From: Talinum fruticosum
Taxonomy: Eukaryota; Streptophyta; Magnoliopsida; Caryophyllales; Talinaceae
Direction of reading: 5' to 3'
Assembly: GCA_021018815.1 (NCBI GenBank)
Contig: JAITYX010000058.1
Span: 1,939,001-2,003,000, forward strand
DNA length: 64,000 nucleotides
In this document: piece by piece, positions 34,900-46,070 of the stretch
Layout of the letters: every line of letters starts with the position of its first letter
Numbering within the stretch: the stretch's first letter is position 1
Made by a program: the position numbers and the translations under genes
Notes under the pieces: generated by a model
What the model was told of the DNA's origin: nothing
The model's input: the letters and a program-made list of their open reading frames with translations, nothing else
The model's database searches: none

Positions 34900-35178
34900 T
34901 TTGAGTGAATCTTACCTCTTGACCTTTATCACTCAATTGAGAGATGCTAAGCAAGTTGTACTTTAACCCTTTGACAAGGTATCTTGGGCTGACCAGATTG
35001 CTTCCTTTCCAATCTTCCATATCCCAACTATCTTGCCTTTGCTGTCATCTTCAAATGTGACTTTTCCTCCTTTGTACTTTTCTAACTCGGAAAAGAGTCC
35101 CGAGTCTCCTGACATGTGGCGTGAGCATCCACCGTCCAGGTACCAATGCCCTTTTGATCTTTTACGAGTGGCCTGCAA
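34900..35178 (-). pseudogene. protease region of C (DGG motif)
   Basis: On the minus strand HWYLDGGCSRHMSGDSGLFSELEKYKGGKVTF aligns with D and G. The third position of the catalytic D-S/T-G is Gly, as in D. The frame is open from 35178 to 34963 and then breaks. Confidence 0.75.
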
Positions 35179-35199
35179 AACAGAAACAAACTAACCGTT

Positions 35200-36920
35200 C
35201 TCACTTCCTCTAACGAACCCGGTAACACCCTTTACTGTGGTCCTTTTATGAGGAAGAAGGTTTTTCGGAACCCAGGTTTGAATGACTTTGGGTCTGGTCC
35301 GATTTTGAGTCTTCCATTTAGAGAGCTGAGTCTGTGTCTCTTTCTTTTAAAAGACTTTTATTTTCGAAACCGGTGGAGATGGTTTTCTCCTATAAGTTGG
35401 TCTGGGCTCAGTCCTTCTTTCATTTTTATGAATGGGACCGTGCTCGGCTTTCCCGAACTTTATAGTTTTGGAATCCTTTTTGAAAAGCTCTGAGTAGGAA
35501 TTGGATTCCTCCTCTTTGTTAAAACCAAGACCTTCTTTTCTGAAGGAGACACATTGAGATCCCAAGAGCATATCAAGATTCTTCTAACCTTAAGTAAACT
35601 TTAAAACAAGATCTTGAGACTCGTTGAGCTTTTGCTTTAGTTGCTCATTTTCCTTTCTAAGTAACTCGGAATCGGTCTCATTGGATTGAGCACTAATCTT
35701 GAGTTCTCCGAGTGTAAGTCTCGGTTTTCCAACTCATTTTTAAAGAAATGCTCTCGAGAGGAAATTGACTCAAGTTGTTCTCTAAAATGAGAAGAATGAG
35801 AATTGGACTTCTCTTCCAAAGTGAAAATATACTTAGCTAAATCAACTTTGGAGAATTTGAGAAAGTATTCAATTACCTCTTGAGGATTTGTTTCCTCATT
35901 GTCCGATTGATCCGTTTCTCACTCTGTTTCCACTTCGAGTCGGAAAGTGCCATCGGACACTTTGAGTCATCCGAGTCCTTGTCATCTTCTGATGAGTCCT
36001 CGTCACTCCATGTGGCCTTCATAGCCTTTTTCTTCCTTCTGTCCCCTTTTCTCTTTGGACGAGTCTTTGACTATGTGTTCCTTGCTTGCCACATTCAAAA
36101 CAGACAGAGTTCTTAGTATAGATAACTTTGAAGGGGAAGAGTATTTACCTTTTCTATCCTTCTTGTCTTTTTTGTAGAACTCTTCTTTTGGCTTCTTATC
36201 CCATCTCGTTGTGCTTCATCATTCTCTTGAAGCCTCTAGCACTAAGAGCCATGAGATCCTCTTCGAGTCGAAGAACTCGGATATGCTTCTCTTATTTACG
36301 AGGCTTTCGGTGCAATGTTCTTTTTGGTGCTGACCTCTGCATCCTCCTCTTCCAGGTGGATCTCATGGGTGAGAAGCTTCCCAATGAGTTCGTCCGGCTT
36401 TAGTAAAGACAGGTTCTAAGCCTCTTCGATAGCTGTCACTTTGGGACCCCATCTTTTCTTCGGTAAGCTTCGAGTATCTTTCTGCACATTTCCTCATGGG
36501 AAATCTTTTAACCTAGGGATTTGTGATTGTTGGTAATCTCAGTAAATCGAATGAACATCCGAGTGATGTTTTCTTCTGGCTCCATCTTGAACAACTCATA
36601 TTTATGAAGATATTGACTTATATTCGCTTGTCCGAATTGGCTTGTGCCCTCATAAGTGTTGACAAGTGTGTCCCGGACTTCTTTGGCTGTGTCACGGCTG
36701 ACACTCGGTTGTATTCTTCTAAGCTGATGGTGCACATTAGAATATAGTTGCCTACTTGTATGATGTTCCAAACATACTCATCATGATCTAGCAGAAAACA
36801 TTCCATGAGTTTCTTCTAGTGGACGAAGTTAGATCCTTTGAACTTTGGTGGTCTGCTGGATGATCTTCCTTCATCGAACTCTCAATTGTTCTGAGTCGTC
36901 CGATCTTTAAACCTTTGGAT
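35200..36920 (-). pseudogene. gag of C
   Basis: The minus strand has a degenerate UBN2 domain (36806-36390), a CCHC-type knuckle CFECGK (about 36065-36110, damaged at the third ligand), a charged coiled-coil stretch (about 35820-35590) and a basic segment (35571-35347). The ATG present in D and G is changed here (about 36898), so the start is lost. The segment spacing equals that of D. Confidence 0.7.
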
Positions 36921-36945
36921 GGTTAGATCCTCTCCGAAAGGCTAG

Positions 36946-36956
36946 GCTCGATACCA
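36946..36956 (-). other. primer binding site of C
   Basis: TGGTATCGAGC on the minus strand, two bases from the LTR end; identical to that of D. Confidence 0.82.
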
Positions 36957-36958
36957 AT

Positions 36959-38341
36959 TGAAGGTTTGCTCTTGGAGAGTATAAATCACCCTAAAGGGGG
37001 TGAATAGGGTGATGAGGAAACTAGCTTGAAAAATTAAAACAGATATGAATATGAGTTGTGTGAGAGGCAAGGATAAACTCGGAAAAGTGCTAACTCGGAA
37101 TTCGGTGAAGAGTGAAGAAACAGATTAAGCGGAACTTTGAAATAGTTTGAGTCTAAAGTGCACTCAGAAAAATAATTACTCGAAGTTACGTGGAAACCCT
37201 CCCGGGCGAGAAAACCACGGACCGTGCTAATCCAAGCACGAAGTCAAATCCACTATTTTGAGTCCACAAAATACAGTAGACCGACACAACCCGAGTTGGT
37301 CCCTTAGACAACTCCTTATAAGTTTTCCTAGACTCGAAATTACCTTATCCGATCTAGTACTTCCGAACCGAGATCACCCTTAGAGTTAGGGACAAGCGAG
37401 CTGAGTTAACCCTTATAGCTCGGTCAAGGGACTTCACTTAGAGAGTAAGAAAGAGAGTGTTTGTAATTGAGTACAAGACCTTACAACTCAAAAAATTATT
37501 AAATACGAAATTGGAGTTGTAAGTAGAAGATTGAGAATGAATACAATGACTTTTGCTCAAGTATGTGTATTAACAGTAGATTCGGCAATCTTCATGTCTT
37601 GAAAGTTGGCTTCTATTTATATATGACCAAGCAGCCTAGCCGTTGTGTCCATCTTCGACTGAAGTCCTTTGTGACCGTTGTAAAAGATTTTCCGAGTCAC
37701 TCGGAAAATATCCGTTGAGATATGAACGTTGAGCAACGGTTCTTGACTCCTTTGGAAGTCCCAAAACCACTTGGTAGTTTCTTTATAAAATAAGGTGGAA
37801 ACCACCGTTGAGCTTGGTGTTGAAGATTTCCAATTTTGGAAACAGACAATCCTGACACATTGTCTAAGGCTAGGTCAAAGGTGGAAAAAGCCTTTCTCGC
37901 TGGTGATTTGACGTTTTGAAGCTGATTACTTTTGCGGTTCAAAATTAGGATAGCCTTGTTTGAATAATGTACAAAAGTAAATCAATTTGGTTCTCAAAGT
38001 ATAAAATACTTTGGTCCAAGATTAGACACGAGATAATAATATAATTAAATGACTAATTATCCGAGTCGAAAAGGAATGAAAAATTCGAGTCTAATATCCA
38101 TGATACGCAAAATTCCATCCGAGTTAGTCTAGAAGATAATCAAGTCAAAATAGAAGATCGAGGGTAATCGGACTTGATCTAGACAAAGCAAAGTTCAAAC
38201 TAAATAATGCTGACTTAGTCGAGTATAACTCCTGTACCATGAAGTTAGACCTTAGTTTATGTGTGTGAATACGAGTGTTTGAACATGCGATATACCTAAG
38301 TGTTGAGTGACTCGGAACATGCGATATAGTCCGAGTCTTCA
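36959..38341 (-). repeat. 5' LTR of element C
   Basis: This 1383-base LTR is shorter than the others and lies between the PBS and copia RT sequence of E on the opposite strand. It ends CCGAGTCTTCA at 38341. The perfect palindrome CCGAGTCACTCGG lies near 37690. The TATA-like word is TATATAAATAG (37613-37621 region). It resembles the D LTRs more than the other LTR of C. Confidence 0.85.
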
Positions 38342-39650
38342 ATCAAGAACAAGGGATTGATTGTGGGGAAACCTTTGCACTCGTTGCCGAATTGAAGCTA
38401 TTAGAATCTTATTGGCATTTGCATTAAGCATGAATATCAAATTGTATCAAATGGATGTTAAATGTGCTTCCCTTAATGGTTTCATTGAAGAGGAAGTCTA
38501 TGTTGAGCAACCCCTGGATTTGAAAACTCAGAATTTCCAAATCATGTTTTCAAGTTGCAAAAAGCACTTTACTGGTCTTAAACAAGCTCCCGGAGCTTGG
38601 TATGAAAGATTGAGCAATTTTGTTGGTTGAAAATGATTTTAGAAGAGGTCAGATTGACAAGACTCTTTTATAAAACCAAGGGGAAAGTCTTTCTTATTGC
38701 TCGGATCTATGTTGATGACACAATTTTTGGAGCTACTAAGGAAATTCTATGTCGAGATTTTCCGAGTTAATGAGACAGGAATTTTAAATGAGCATGATGA
38801 GACAACTAAATTTCTTCCTTGGTCTACAAATCAAGCAAGACAAAGATGGCATCTATGTCCATCAATCAAAGTATACCAAGGAGCTGCTGAAGAAGTACAA
38901 ACTTCAAGACGCAAAACATGCAGCAACCACTATGAGCAGCGAGCATAAAACTGGACACAAACGAAAAGGTGAAGCAGTAGATCGAAACTTTATCGAGGTA
39001 TGATTGGATCTCAGCTATATCTTACTTCCAGTGAGACCGGACATAATGTTTAGTGTATGTCTCGTGTGCAAGATTTCAAGCTAATCCAAAAGAACCACAT
39101 CTCACCGCGGTGAAGAGAATCTTTAGATATCTTGCACGGACTTAGAATCTAGGTCTATGGTACTCAAGAGACTTAGAAGTGACTCTCACTAGATACTCAT
39201 AAGCTGATTGTGCTGGGTACAAATTGATAGATAAAGCGGTTCGAGAGCTCGCCGGTTTCGGGTCAATCCCTTATATCTTGACACTCAAAGAAGCAAAACT
39301 CGGTAGCTCTATCAACTGCTGAAGCTATGTACATTGCAGCTGGAGCATGCTTGTGCTCGGATTTTATGGATCAAGCAACACTTTTAGATCTTAGACTTAC
39401 ATTCAAATCAATTCCAATCAAGTGTGACAATCAAAGTGCGATCACCATCACTAAGAATCCGAGTTCGAGCACTCAAAGACAAAGCACATTGAGGTCGGGT
39501 ATCATTTTTTAAGAGACCATTATGAGAAAGGTGACATCAAACTAGAATTCATTCCTAAAAACTTAAATTAGTTGATATCTTTACTAAGCCACTTAGTGAG
39601 GATCAGTTTTGCTTTATTAGGAATGAACTTAGCATGATTAATGCATAATT
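38342..39650 (+). pseudogene. pol of E: RT and RNase H
   Basis: The plus strand has [54 protein letters not shown] (about 38698-38735) and LGLQIKQDKDG; the RNase H part includes STAEAMYIAAGACL, IKCDNQSAITITKNP (about 39418-39470) and ends FIRNELSMINA near 39645. Frameshifts near 38400, 38625, 38770, 39050 and 39510. The RT lacks its N-terminal fingers because of the truncation. Confidence 0.82.
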
Positions 39651-40048
39651 ATGTGCTTTTCGAGTGGAATTATTTTGCATTTTTATGTGTTAAATGTCTC
39701 ATTTTTATGCTTTAATAATAATTAGTTTAGTTGATCTTGTGATACTGAGCTATGAGTTATTACTTGTTTGTAGTTTCGAGTCACTCGGAAACTTTACTCG
39801 AGTCGGACTCGGATTTTGAGAAAAATGGTCATCAAACTTCGAAATCATCTCTAGATCGGTGGAGAATTTCAGAAATTTCTTTTAAAATATCTCCTTTTCT
39901 CTCTATCTATCGTGCGCATCAATCGAGAAGTAGTTGTTGGGAGATAAGCACTGGAATTCTAATCGTTAGAGAGCGGAATAGTCACACCGGTCCGAGGTGA
40001 TCGTTGGAGAGCCGGCTCGGAACGAACACCGAAGGAAAATTCTTTCTC

Positions 40049-40057
40049 TATAAATAG
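40049..40057 (+). promoter_or_regulatory. TATA box upstream of the aORF in E
   Basis: TATAAATAG followed by CATCC, 253 bases before the aORF ATG. It is followed by CT-rich leader sequence (about 40095-40280). CCGTTGG-type boxes, partly mutated in this copy (TCGTTAG at about 39963, TCGTTGG at about 40001), lie upstream, and the near-palindrome TTCGAGTCACTCGGAA is at about 39775-39790. Confidence 0.6.
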
Positions 40058-40309
40058 CATCCTTTTTCCTTCATTTCGCTACTTTACTCGCTACATACTC
40101 TCTCTCTCGCTTACTACAACTCAAGGAAGTTCACTGTTTTCAAGAAACGAACCAACTCTCAAGCTAAGTAAAGGACACCTCAAGTAAGCATCAATTGCTC
40201 TCAGCTCTCTTTCTACTCTTTCATTCTTTTTTCTACTCTCTACCTTTCTATCTCTTCGAGCTATCTCTCTCTCTCTCAAAGTTCATCTTCTCTCTTTTCT
40301 CATTAAAAC

Positions 40310-41806
40310 ATGCCGAAAAGAGGTTCCCACTGGACTTTCTTGGTTCCGCAACCAAGAAACCTAGAATAAAAAGCCAAGAAGGTCCTTCCAACCCCTCTAA
40401 AATCATTGTCAACCAACACTTGAAGTTGGATGACAAGTTCTTTCCAACCACTAAGTTTTCGTGGTTAAACAACATAAAAACCACAGGAGTTTATAATTTT
40501 CTCTACTTCAGCGAGTTCATCTACCCGGAACTCGTTTTAGAGTTTTACTCCAACCTCTCCACCTCCGAGGGTATACTCACCTCCAGAGTTCAAGACGTTG
40601 TTGTCCAACTCAACGTCTCTCTTCTCCACCGCCTTTTCAAAGTATCTTCTCTTTTCCTTAATAGCAACCCTATACCTTTCAACGAGGTTGCCGATGTATT
40701 CTTTGAGAGGTTTGCCAAACAATTTCCCGAGTCACGTAAAAACTTCTATGTGACTCAACTAAAGTCGAAGCCCGACTTCTATGTTTCCTGTTGATGAGAA
40801 CCTTCTTCTCTCAGCACTCAAGCAAAGAGAACCCCAACTCTAAGCATCTCAAAGAACTTTTTGATATCCTTGAGGGCGACGAAGTAGACCTCTTCCCAGC
40901 CATAATCGAGCGGATGGCCGCTGTGCCAGCTCGGACTCGGTATAAGAAATCCACCCCACTTCCTTTCGAGGCTCTTCTCACCTTCATCTTTAAGCAATTA
41001 AAAGTTCCTCTCCCCCAGATCCTAATGCGGTTTCGAAGTCTGTCATTGTTGTTGACGAAAAGAACTCATTGGGTATGGATACTAAGAGACCCAACCAAGG
41101 GTCTGGGTCCATAGCTCATAGCCGAGGCCACCTTCTCCGCCTCGGACTTGGACACAGAACTCCTCTCTCTCTACCTCCTCCACCTGGTGGTGCCTCCAAC
41201 TTAGGTGTTTCGAGGTCCTCTCTTCTGCCTTGTCCATTGCCATAATGGACAAGATTTCCTCGGTGTCCACTCGAACTCAAGGACACCCTCCGGTTATTCA
41301 AGACTGTCCTCCAGTCTATGACTATCAATCAAAAGACTTCTCAATCTCAAATCGGAGAGCAGCAAAATGTGCTTCTTGAGCTGAAGGCCCTCGTCAAGGA
41401 GCAGAAGAAGATGATCGAGCTCCTCCAAGAAAGGCGCTCAAAGGTTGCTCATGATCGACTCGGACACATATGAGGAATCCTCGAGCACAGCCAAATCCTC
41501 CTCTCGGAGGAGAGGAAGAAGAAGAAAAGAAGAGGAGCCTGCGGCTGAGGCAGCTCCATCGGAAGACCCTACCGACAAAGGTCGGTTAGTAACCGTCCAG
41601 CCCTAGCAAGCACCTCCCTCGGTTGAGTTCCAAGAAGATGAACCTCTGGACGATCCGGTTCCGGGTCGGACCACTCGGAGCTGAGCCCATCCCGGAGATC
41701 CCAGTGCTGCCCCCGCCTCGATCGTCAACATCATCCCGCTCTTACCAGCGAAGGTGCACTACTCGGTCCTCCACCTGGACTCCGACTGCTCTATCTCCTT
41801 CTTAAT
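40310..41806 (+). pseudogene. additional ORF (aORF) of element E, plant-transposon-protein-like with coiled coil
   Basis: The start ATG (MPKRG...) at 40310 is shared with F (MPKRGS) and G (MPKHGS). The main domain (about 40420-40790) reads LDDKFFPTTKFSWLNNI, then YPELVLEFYSNL, VVVQLNVSLLHRLFKVSSLF, NPIPFNEVADVFF and continues at 40791-41090 with a FDILEGDEVDLFPAIIERM segment. It is followed by a Ser/Pro-rich linker, a coiled coil (about 41365-41440, VKEQKKMIELLQERR), an acidic/Ser stretch, a basic cluster and a Pro-rich end. The arrangement resembles the 'putative plant transposon protein' domain family (PF20167-like), not an envelope: no signal peptide or membrane span is visible. At least four frameshifts are present. 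It is in the sense orientation between pol and the 3' LTR. Its function is unknown. Confidence 0.65.
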
Positions 41807-41901
41807 TCTTTTTCTTTTCTTTATTTTTTTGTTCGGACATACAAATTTGTATCTTCTTGATACATTCTTCCCCTGTTTGTTTTTGTTTTTGTTTTTGCTA
41901 A

Positions 41902-42308
41902 AAGGCAAGAGGGAGAATAGTTAGAAAATTTGTGTTGTCTTGTTTAAGGGAGATTTTCTCTCACCCCTTTTGTGTATATATCTTTTTTATGTGAATATTA
42001 ATGAAGTGATTTCTGAGTTTCAATTTATTTTTTCTGAGTTCATCTTGACCCAATATATCAACTCGATTACATATTATTCTTTCTTGCTCCGATCTATCAA
42101 CTCGGTTACATTTTTTTGTGCTCCGATATAAGCAATACTCTAAGTTTGATTCACTTCATTACTATGTGATATTTCAGATTTTAGCTCGATGCAATCTAAA
42201 TTTTAATTGTTCTAACATGTTTGTTGAGAAAGAATGAAAACTTAGGGCTTTAACACTAACAAAGTTTCTATCTGAGTAAAGAATGCCTTTCATTAAAAAG
42301 AGGGAGAT
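41902..42308 (+). other. PPTs and spacer of element E
   Basis: The upstream PPT AAAGGCAAGAGGGAGAA begins at about 41902; the terminal PPT AAAAAGAGGGAGAT occupies 42295-42308. The 370-base spacer between them has no ORF of note. Confidence 0.7.
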
Positions 42309-43822
42309 TGAAGAGTCGGACTTTGCATGTATGACATTCTAAGTACTATCAAGGAATTAGGTACAAACTTCATATCTTGTAGGTTCCGATTTCAAGTCAT
42401 TCTAAGTGCTATAGAAACTTTTACGAGTGTTAGAGAAACTAATACATAAGTTTTTCATTTGTTTCTAACTAACTAAAAAGGCATACTCTTGCTCATCTTT
42501 TCACATTTGTAGTTACGAGTCACTCGGACAACACTCTGATTTATCGCATGTTCAAACACTCGCTCCGACACGCTTAAACATAGGTCCGACTTCATATTCC
42601 AAGATCGGGTGAATTACAGCATTAGTTCATCTCTTCTAGTCGGCTTGTTTTGTTTGAACTTTATCTGTCTAGATCAAGTATTCTTACTTTGATATTCTTT
42701 ATCTAACTTAATCTTTCTCCAAATAGACTCGAGATGGAATTTGAGTATAATGAATATTAGACTTAGAAAATTCTATTCTTTTCGACTCAAATAATTATTC
42801 ACTTTATTATCTTAATTAAATTATTATCCGTGTCTAATCATAGACTAAAGTATTTTGTACTTTAAGAACCAAAACTTGATTTACTTTTGTAGGTTATCAA
42901 AACGAGGCTATCCTACTTTTGAACTACAAAATTAACCAGCTTCTAGATGTCAAATCGCCAGCGAGACATGGCTTTTTCTACTTCGACAAAGTTCCACAAA
43001 CCGTGTCGGGGTTGTCTGTTTCCAAAACTGAAAATCTTCAATGCTAAGCTTAATGGTGGTTTCCACATTACTTTTCGGACACCACCAGTGGATTGGGACA
43101 TCTTAAGGAGTCAAGAGCCATTGCACAACATTCACAACTCAACGGATCTTTTTGAACGACTTAAAAGAATCGTTACAATGGTCACAGAGGACTTCTAATC
43201 AAAAGCTAGTTACAATGGCTAATCTGCTTGGTCATCTATAAATAGAAGCCAACTCTCAAGACTTGAAGATTGTTGGAACCATTGTCAATACACATACTCA
43301 AGCAAAAGTCTTTGTATTCATATTCAATCTTCTACTTACAACTCCAACTCTGTATTTAACATCTTTCCGAGTTGTAAGGTCTTGTAATAAGTCACAACTT
43401 TCACTCTTACTTTCTGAGTAAGGTCCCTTGACTGAGCTGTAAGGGTTAACTCAGCTTAGTTGTCCCTAGCTGTAAAGGTTACCTCGGTTAGGAAGTATTA
43501 GATTAGAAAAGGGAATTTATGAGTCTAGGAAAACCTTGTAAGGAATTGTCTAAGGGAGCAATTCTGGTTGAGCATGTCTACAGTATTTTGTGGATTCAAA
43601 ATAGTGGATTTGACTTGATACTTGGATTAGCACTGGCCGTGGTTTTCCGCCCCGGGAGGGTTTCCACGTAAATTCTAAGTTCATACTTTTCTAAGTTCAA
43701 TCTAGACTCGGAAAGTCTTAAAGTTTGTTTTAAACTTTAATCTTCCATTTATTGTTCAAATTTCCTCATCAGCCCATTCACCCCCTCTAGGGTGACTAAT
43801 TCTCTCCAAGAGCAAACCTTCA
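42309..43822 (+). repeat. 3' LTR of element E
   Basis: The 1514-base LTR runs from TGAAGAGTCGG at 42309 to AGCAAACCTTCA at 43822. The TATA box is at 43237-43245. It is closest to the LTR at 12025-17504, which lies in the opposite orientation; for example both share the stretch around the AACAATAAATGGAAGATTAA word near the CTTCA end. Confidence 0.88.
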
Positions 43823-44050
43823 TGGGGGTGAGCACCAATCCTCTCAGTGGAGTGTCATATGCTCTTAAATCGACAATTTCTTCACACATACCACAAATAA
43901 TAATCATTGAGAAAATAAGAATAGCATGATAATAACATAAATATTCATTAACTAAATTCTTTGCAGCCGTAAATGATTTAATCAACGTTTGGATTTTCAA
44001 GGTTGTATTGTCACCAATGCAACTCAATCAAAATCATTTCACAAACAACT

Positions 44051-44219
44051 ATTCAATTCTCTAATTGAATAAAAGCATTTTTAAACGAGTAAACCATTAT
44101 TCAATTCCCTAATTGAATAAAGGTAATTTCAATCATTAAACAATTATTCAATTCCCTAATTGAATAAAAGTATTTTCACGCATCAAATCATTATTCAACT
44201 CCCTAATTGAATAAAAGAC
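44051..44219. repeat. four-copy tandem repeat with an internal inverted repeat
   Basis: The unit is about 50 bases. Each copy contains ATTCAATTCCCTAATTGAAT or a one-base variant, in which ATTCAATT and AATTGAAT form an 8-base stem around a 4-base loop; the spacers between copies are AT-rich and more variable. Confidence 0.8.
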
Positions 44220-44353
44220 GTTCTCGAGCATCGGATCCCTGTCTAAACACTACTACCTTTTTCGTTTGGGTGACCACAACCCAAGTTTGACCTTTTCAAA
44301 TCCCAAGAACTACTAAAGTCAAGGAGGAACTCTATTACCCTTGTCGGGATAAT

Positions 44354-44475
44354 TGTTAACCAGGACCGCATCAAGTTAACAAGGAAACCCGGACCGCATC
44401 GGGAGTCCCATGGTCGAACCGCATCGACCGAGCTCCCCGTTAGTACCATACCATCAACCTTGACCGCATTAGGAA
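44354..44475. repeat. array of hairpins with constant loop in T5
   Basis: On the plus strand the word RACCGCAT recurs four times, each time between different complementary arms: GTTAAC/GTTAAC (44354-44379), CCCG/CGGG (44388-44403), GGTCG/CGACC (44412-44429) and CCT/AGG (about 44458-44473). The loop is constant and the stem changes, as in T2. Confidence 0.7.
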
Positions 44476-46002
44476 TCCTGTGATGCTAGACTCCTTAGCT
44501 CTTAAAATCATTATAAAAGAATACACTTACTTTAAAGAGGACATCTAGAAGACCACAGTTCCAAATTCCCATTTAAAGTCGCACTTTTCTAAAGAATCAC
44601 CTTAATTCAATCTCGTTTCAAAGCATAGCCTTTCAAAGATTAAAAACCATCTCAACTTGCATTTTAAAGCATTCAAATCACAACTAAACCGCATAAAATA
44701 TTGAAAACCTATTTATTTTCTAAAACTCGTAACTTGAACTCAATTCTCAATTATTTTTGGAATTATCAAAAGCATTGGAGTGGGTTTTTGCATATTCATA
44801 ACTTTCCAAAAAAGGAGTAAAACAAGGCATAAAATGAATCGTTGTAAACAGATGAAGATAGAACTTACGTAAATCGTATTCAAACCAACATATGCTTCTC
44901 AATTTCATCAAATCCACCAGTGCGAATCAATAATAATTTACCATTGAATTTCATGAACGCATTCAGCCATATAAATCTCAGTTTCACTTTACAACTGGAT
45001 TTTTGCAAATCGGGTAATCTTCACTTTCAATTAGTTTTAGGAAGCAATTTTATTTCTTGTTTAGTAAGTTATACTTAGTACTAATTCAATCACTTCCAAC
45101 TAACAAAACAGGAAGATGTGACGATATCTTTATATCCCACTTTACCTACTATAATGCCTAAGTCATTCTCTACATCCTAATTTAGCACTCAAACTCCATT
45201 AACTCAGATTTAAACCTATGAATTAATGAGGCAAGTAATAATTCAATATCGAACATTGAAACCGACAAATCCTCAATCTAGCTTATTCTTCTCGATTCTT
45301 TAACATGGTATATAGCTCAATCAAATTCTCTCAAATCCCAATTAAGCCATAACAACTTTTTAAAGTCATCCTACTTCACAAATATTCAATATCCATAATA
45401 AAATTCAATTGGGTTTCGAAATTCCTATTAGTTTTAGAGTATAAGACAACCCACTTTGAATTCTACGATTTGGGCAAATGATTTTGGGCTTCTAGCCTCC
45501 CTTTTCTTTTCCTCACTTTCTGCCTCCGGGTTTTCCGCCTCCCACTCTCTACCTGCTCCACTTGTCCCGTTTTACTTCGGTTCTCTCACCCTCTCTCAAC
45601 TTGGCCCTTGCTCTTGCTCGCTCGCCCGCCGGTCCTCCTCCCTTCTCGCCTTTCCTCTTCCCGACGGCCTCTCCGGTCCTCGACCACCCTCTGTTTCTGC
45701 TACCTCGCTCTTGCTTCTTCCGTGTTTGTCGTTTGCTCACCGATCGTCGCCCTCTTCCCGACCTCTCCGGCTCTTGACCTCCCCCTTTTCTTTTTCCTCC
45801 CTGCCTCACCGGTTGTCGTTCTCGTTATTCGAGCACGGGGCATGCCGGCGTCTTCCTCTTGGCTTCGGTTCTTTTCCTACTCTATTGCTCTTGCTTGCTT
45901 TCTTTCCCTTTCCCCTAGTTCTTTTCCCTGTCTTTCTCTTTGATCTCGCTCGGGCCTCCCCGACCCTTCTCCCTCTATGTTATGCTTCTAATCCCCCTCT
46001 TA

Positions 46003-46004
<2 letters not shown>

Positions 46005-46067
<63 letters not shown>
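46005..46067. repeat. (CT)n microsatellite in T5
   Basis: About 30 uninterrupted CT units, within the CT-rich (plus strand) tract of T5. Confidence 0.95.

Positions 46068-46070
<3 letters not shown>

Larger units (their letters stand above)
12025..38341 (-). mobile_element. Sirevirus-like element C (composite, interrupted by T1, D and T2)
   Basis: On the minus strand the order is: LTR 38341-36959, PBS, gag, protease, integrase, RT (split by T2), RNaseH, internal promoter, aORF (split by D), PPTs, LTR 17504-12025 (split by T1). With the three insertions removed, the element is of ordinary family length. The flanks do not share a target duplication (agttg on the left, atcaa on the right), and the two LTRs belong to different sub-types: the left one resembles the LTR of E, the right one resembles those of D. 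C is therefore either a recombinant or has been inverted relative to E. Confidence 0.7.
38342..43822 (+). mobile_element. Sirevirus-like element E, 5'-truncated
   Basis: The plus-strand copy begins abruptly inside RT (the [16 protein letters not shown] position) next to the C LTR and continues through RNase H, aORF, both PPTs and a full 3' LTR. Its gag, protease, integrase and 5' LTR are missing. It carries the most readable aORF in the window. Confidence 0.82.

Noticed and set aside
40310..41806. Envelope-like protein as identity of the additional ORF
   Set aside because: No signal peptide, furin-like site or transmembrane segment is visible; the hydrophobic readings upstream (about 40195-40300) are the CT-rich leader, not the protein.
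44051..44219. Regularly spaced repeats considered as a CRISPR array
   Set aside because: Plant nuclear context, only four units, spacers are not unique insert-like sequences.
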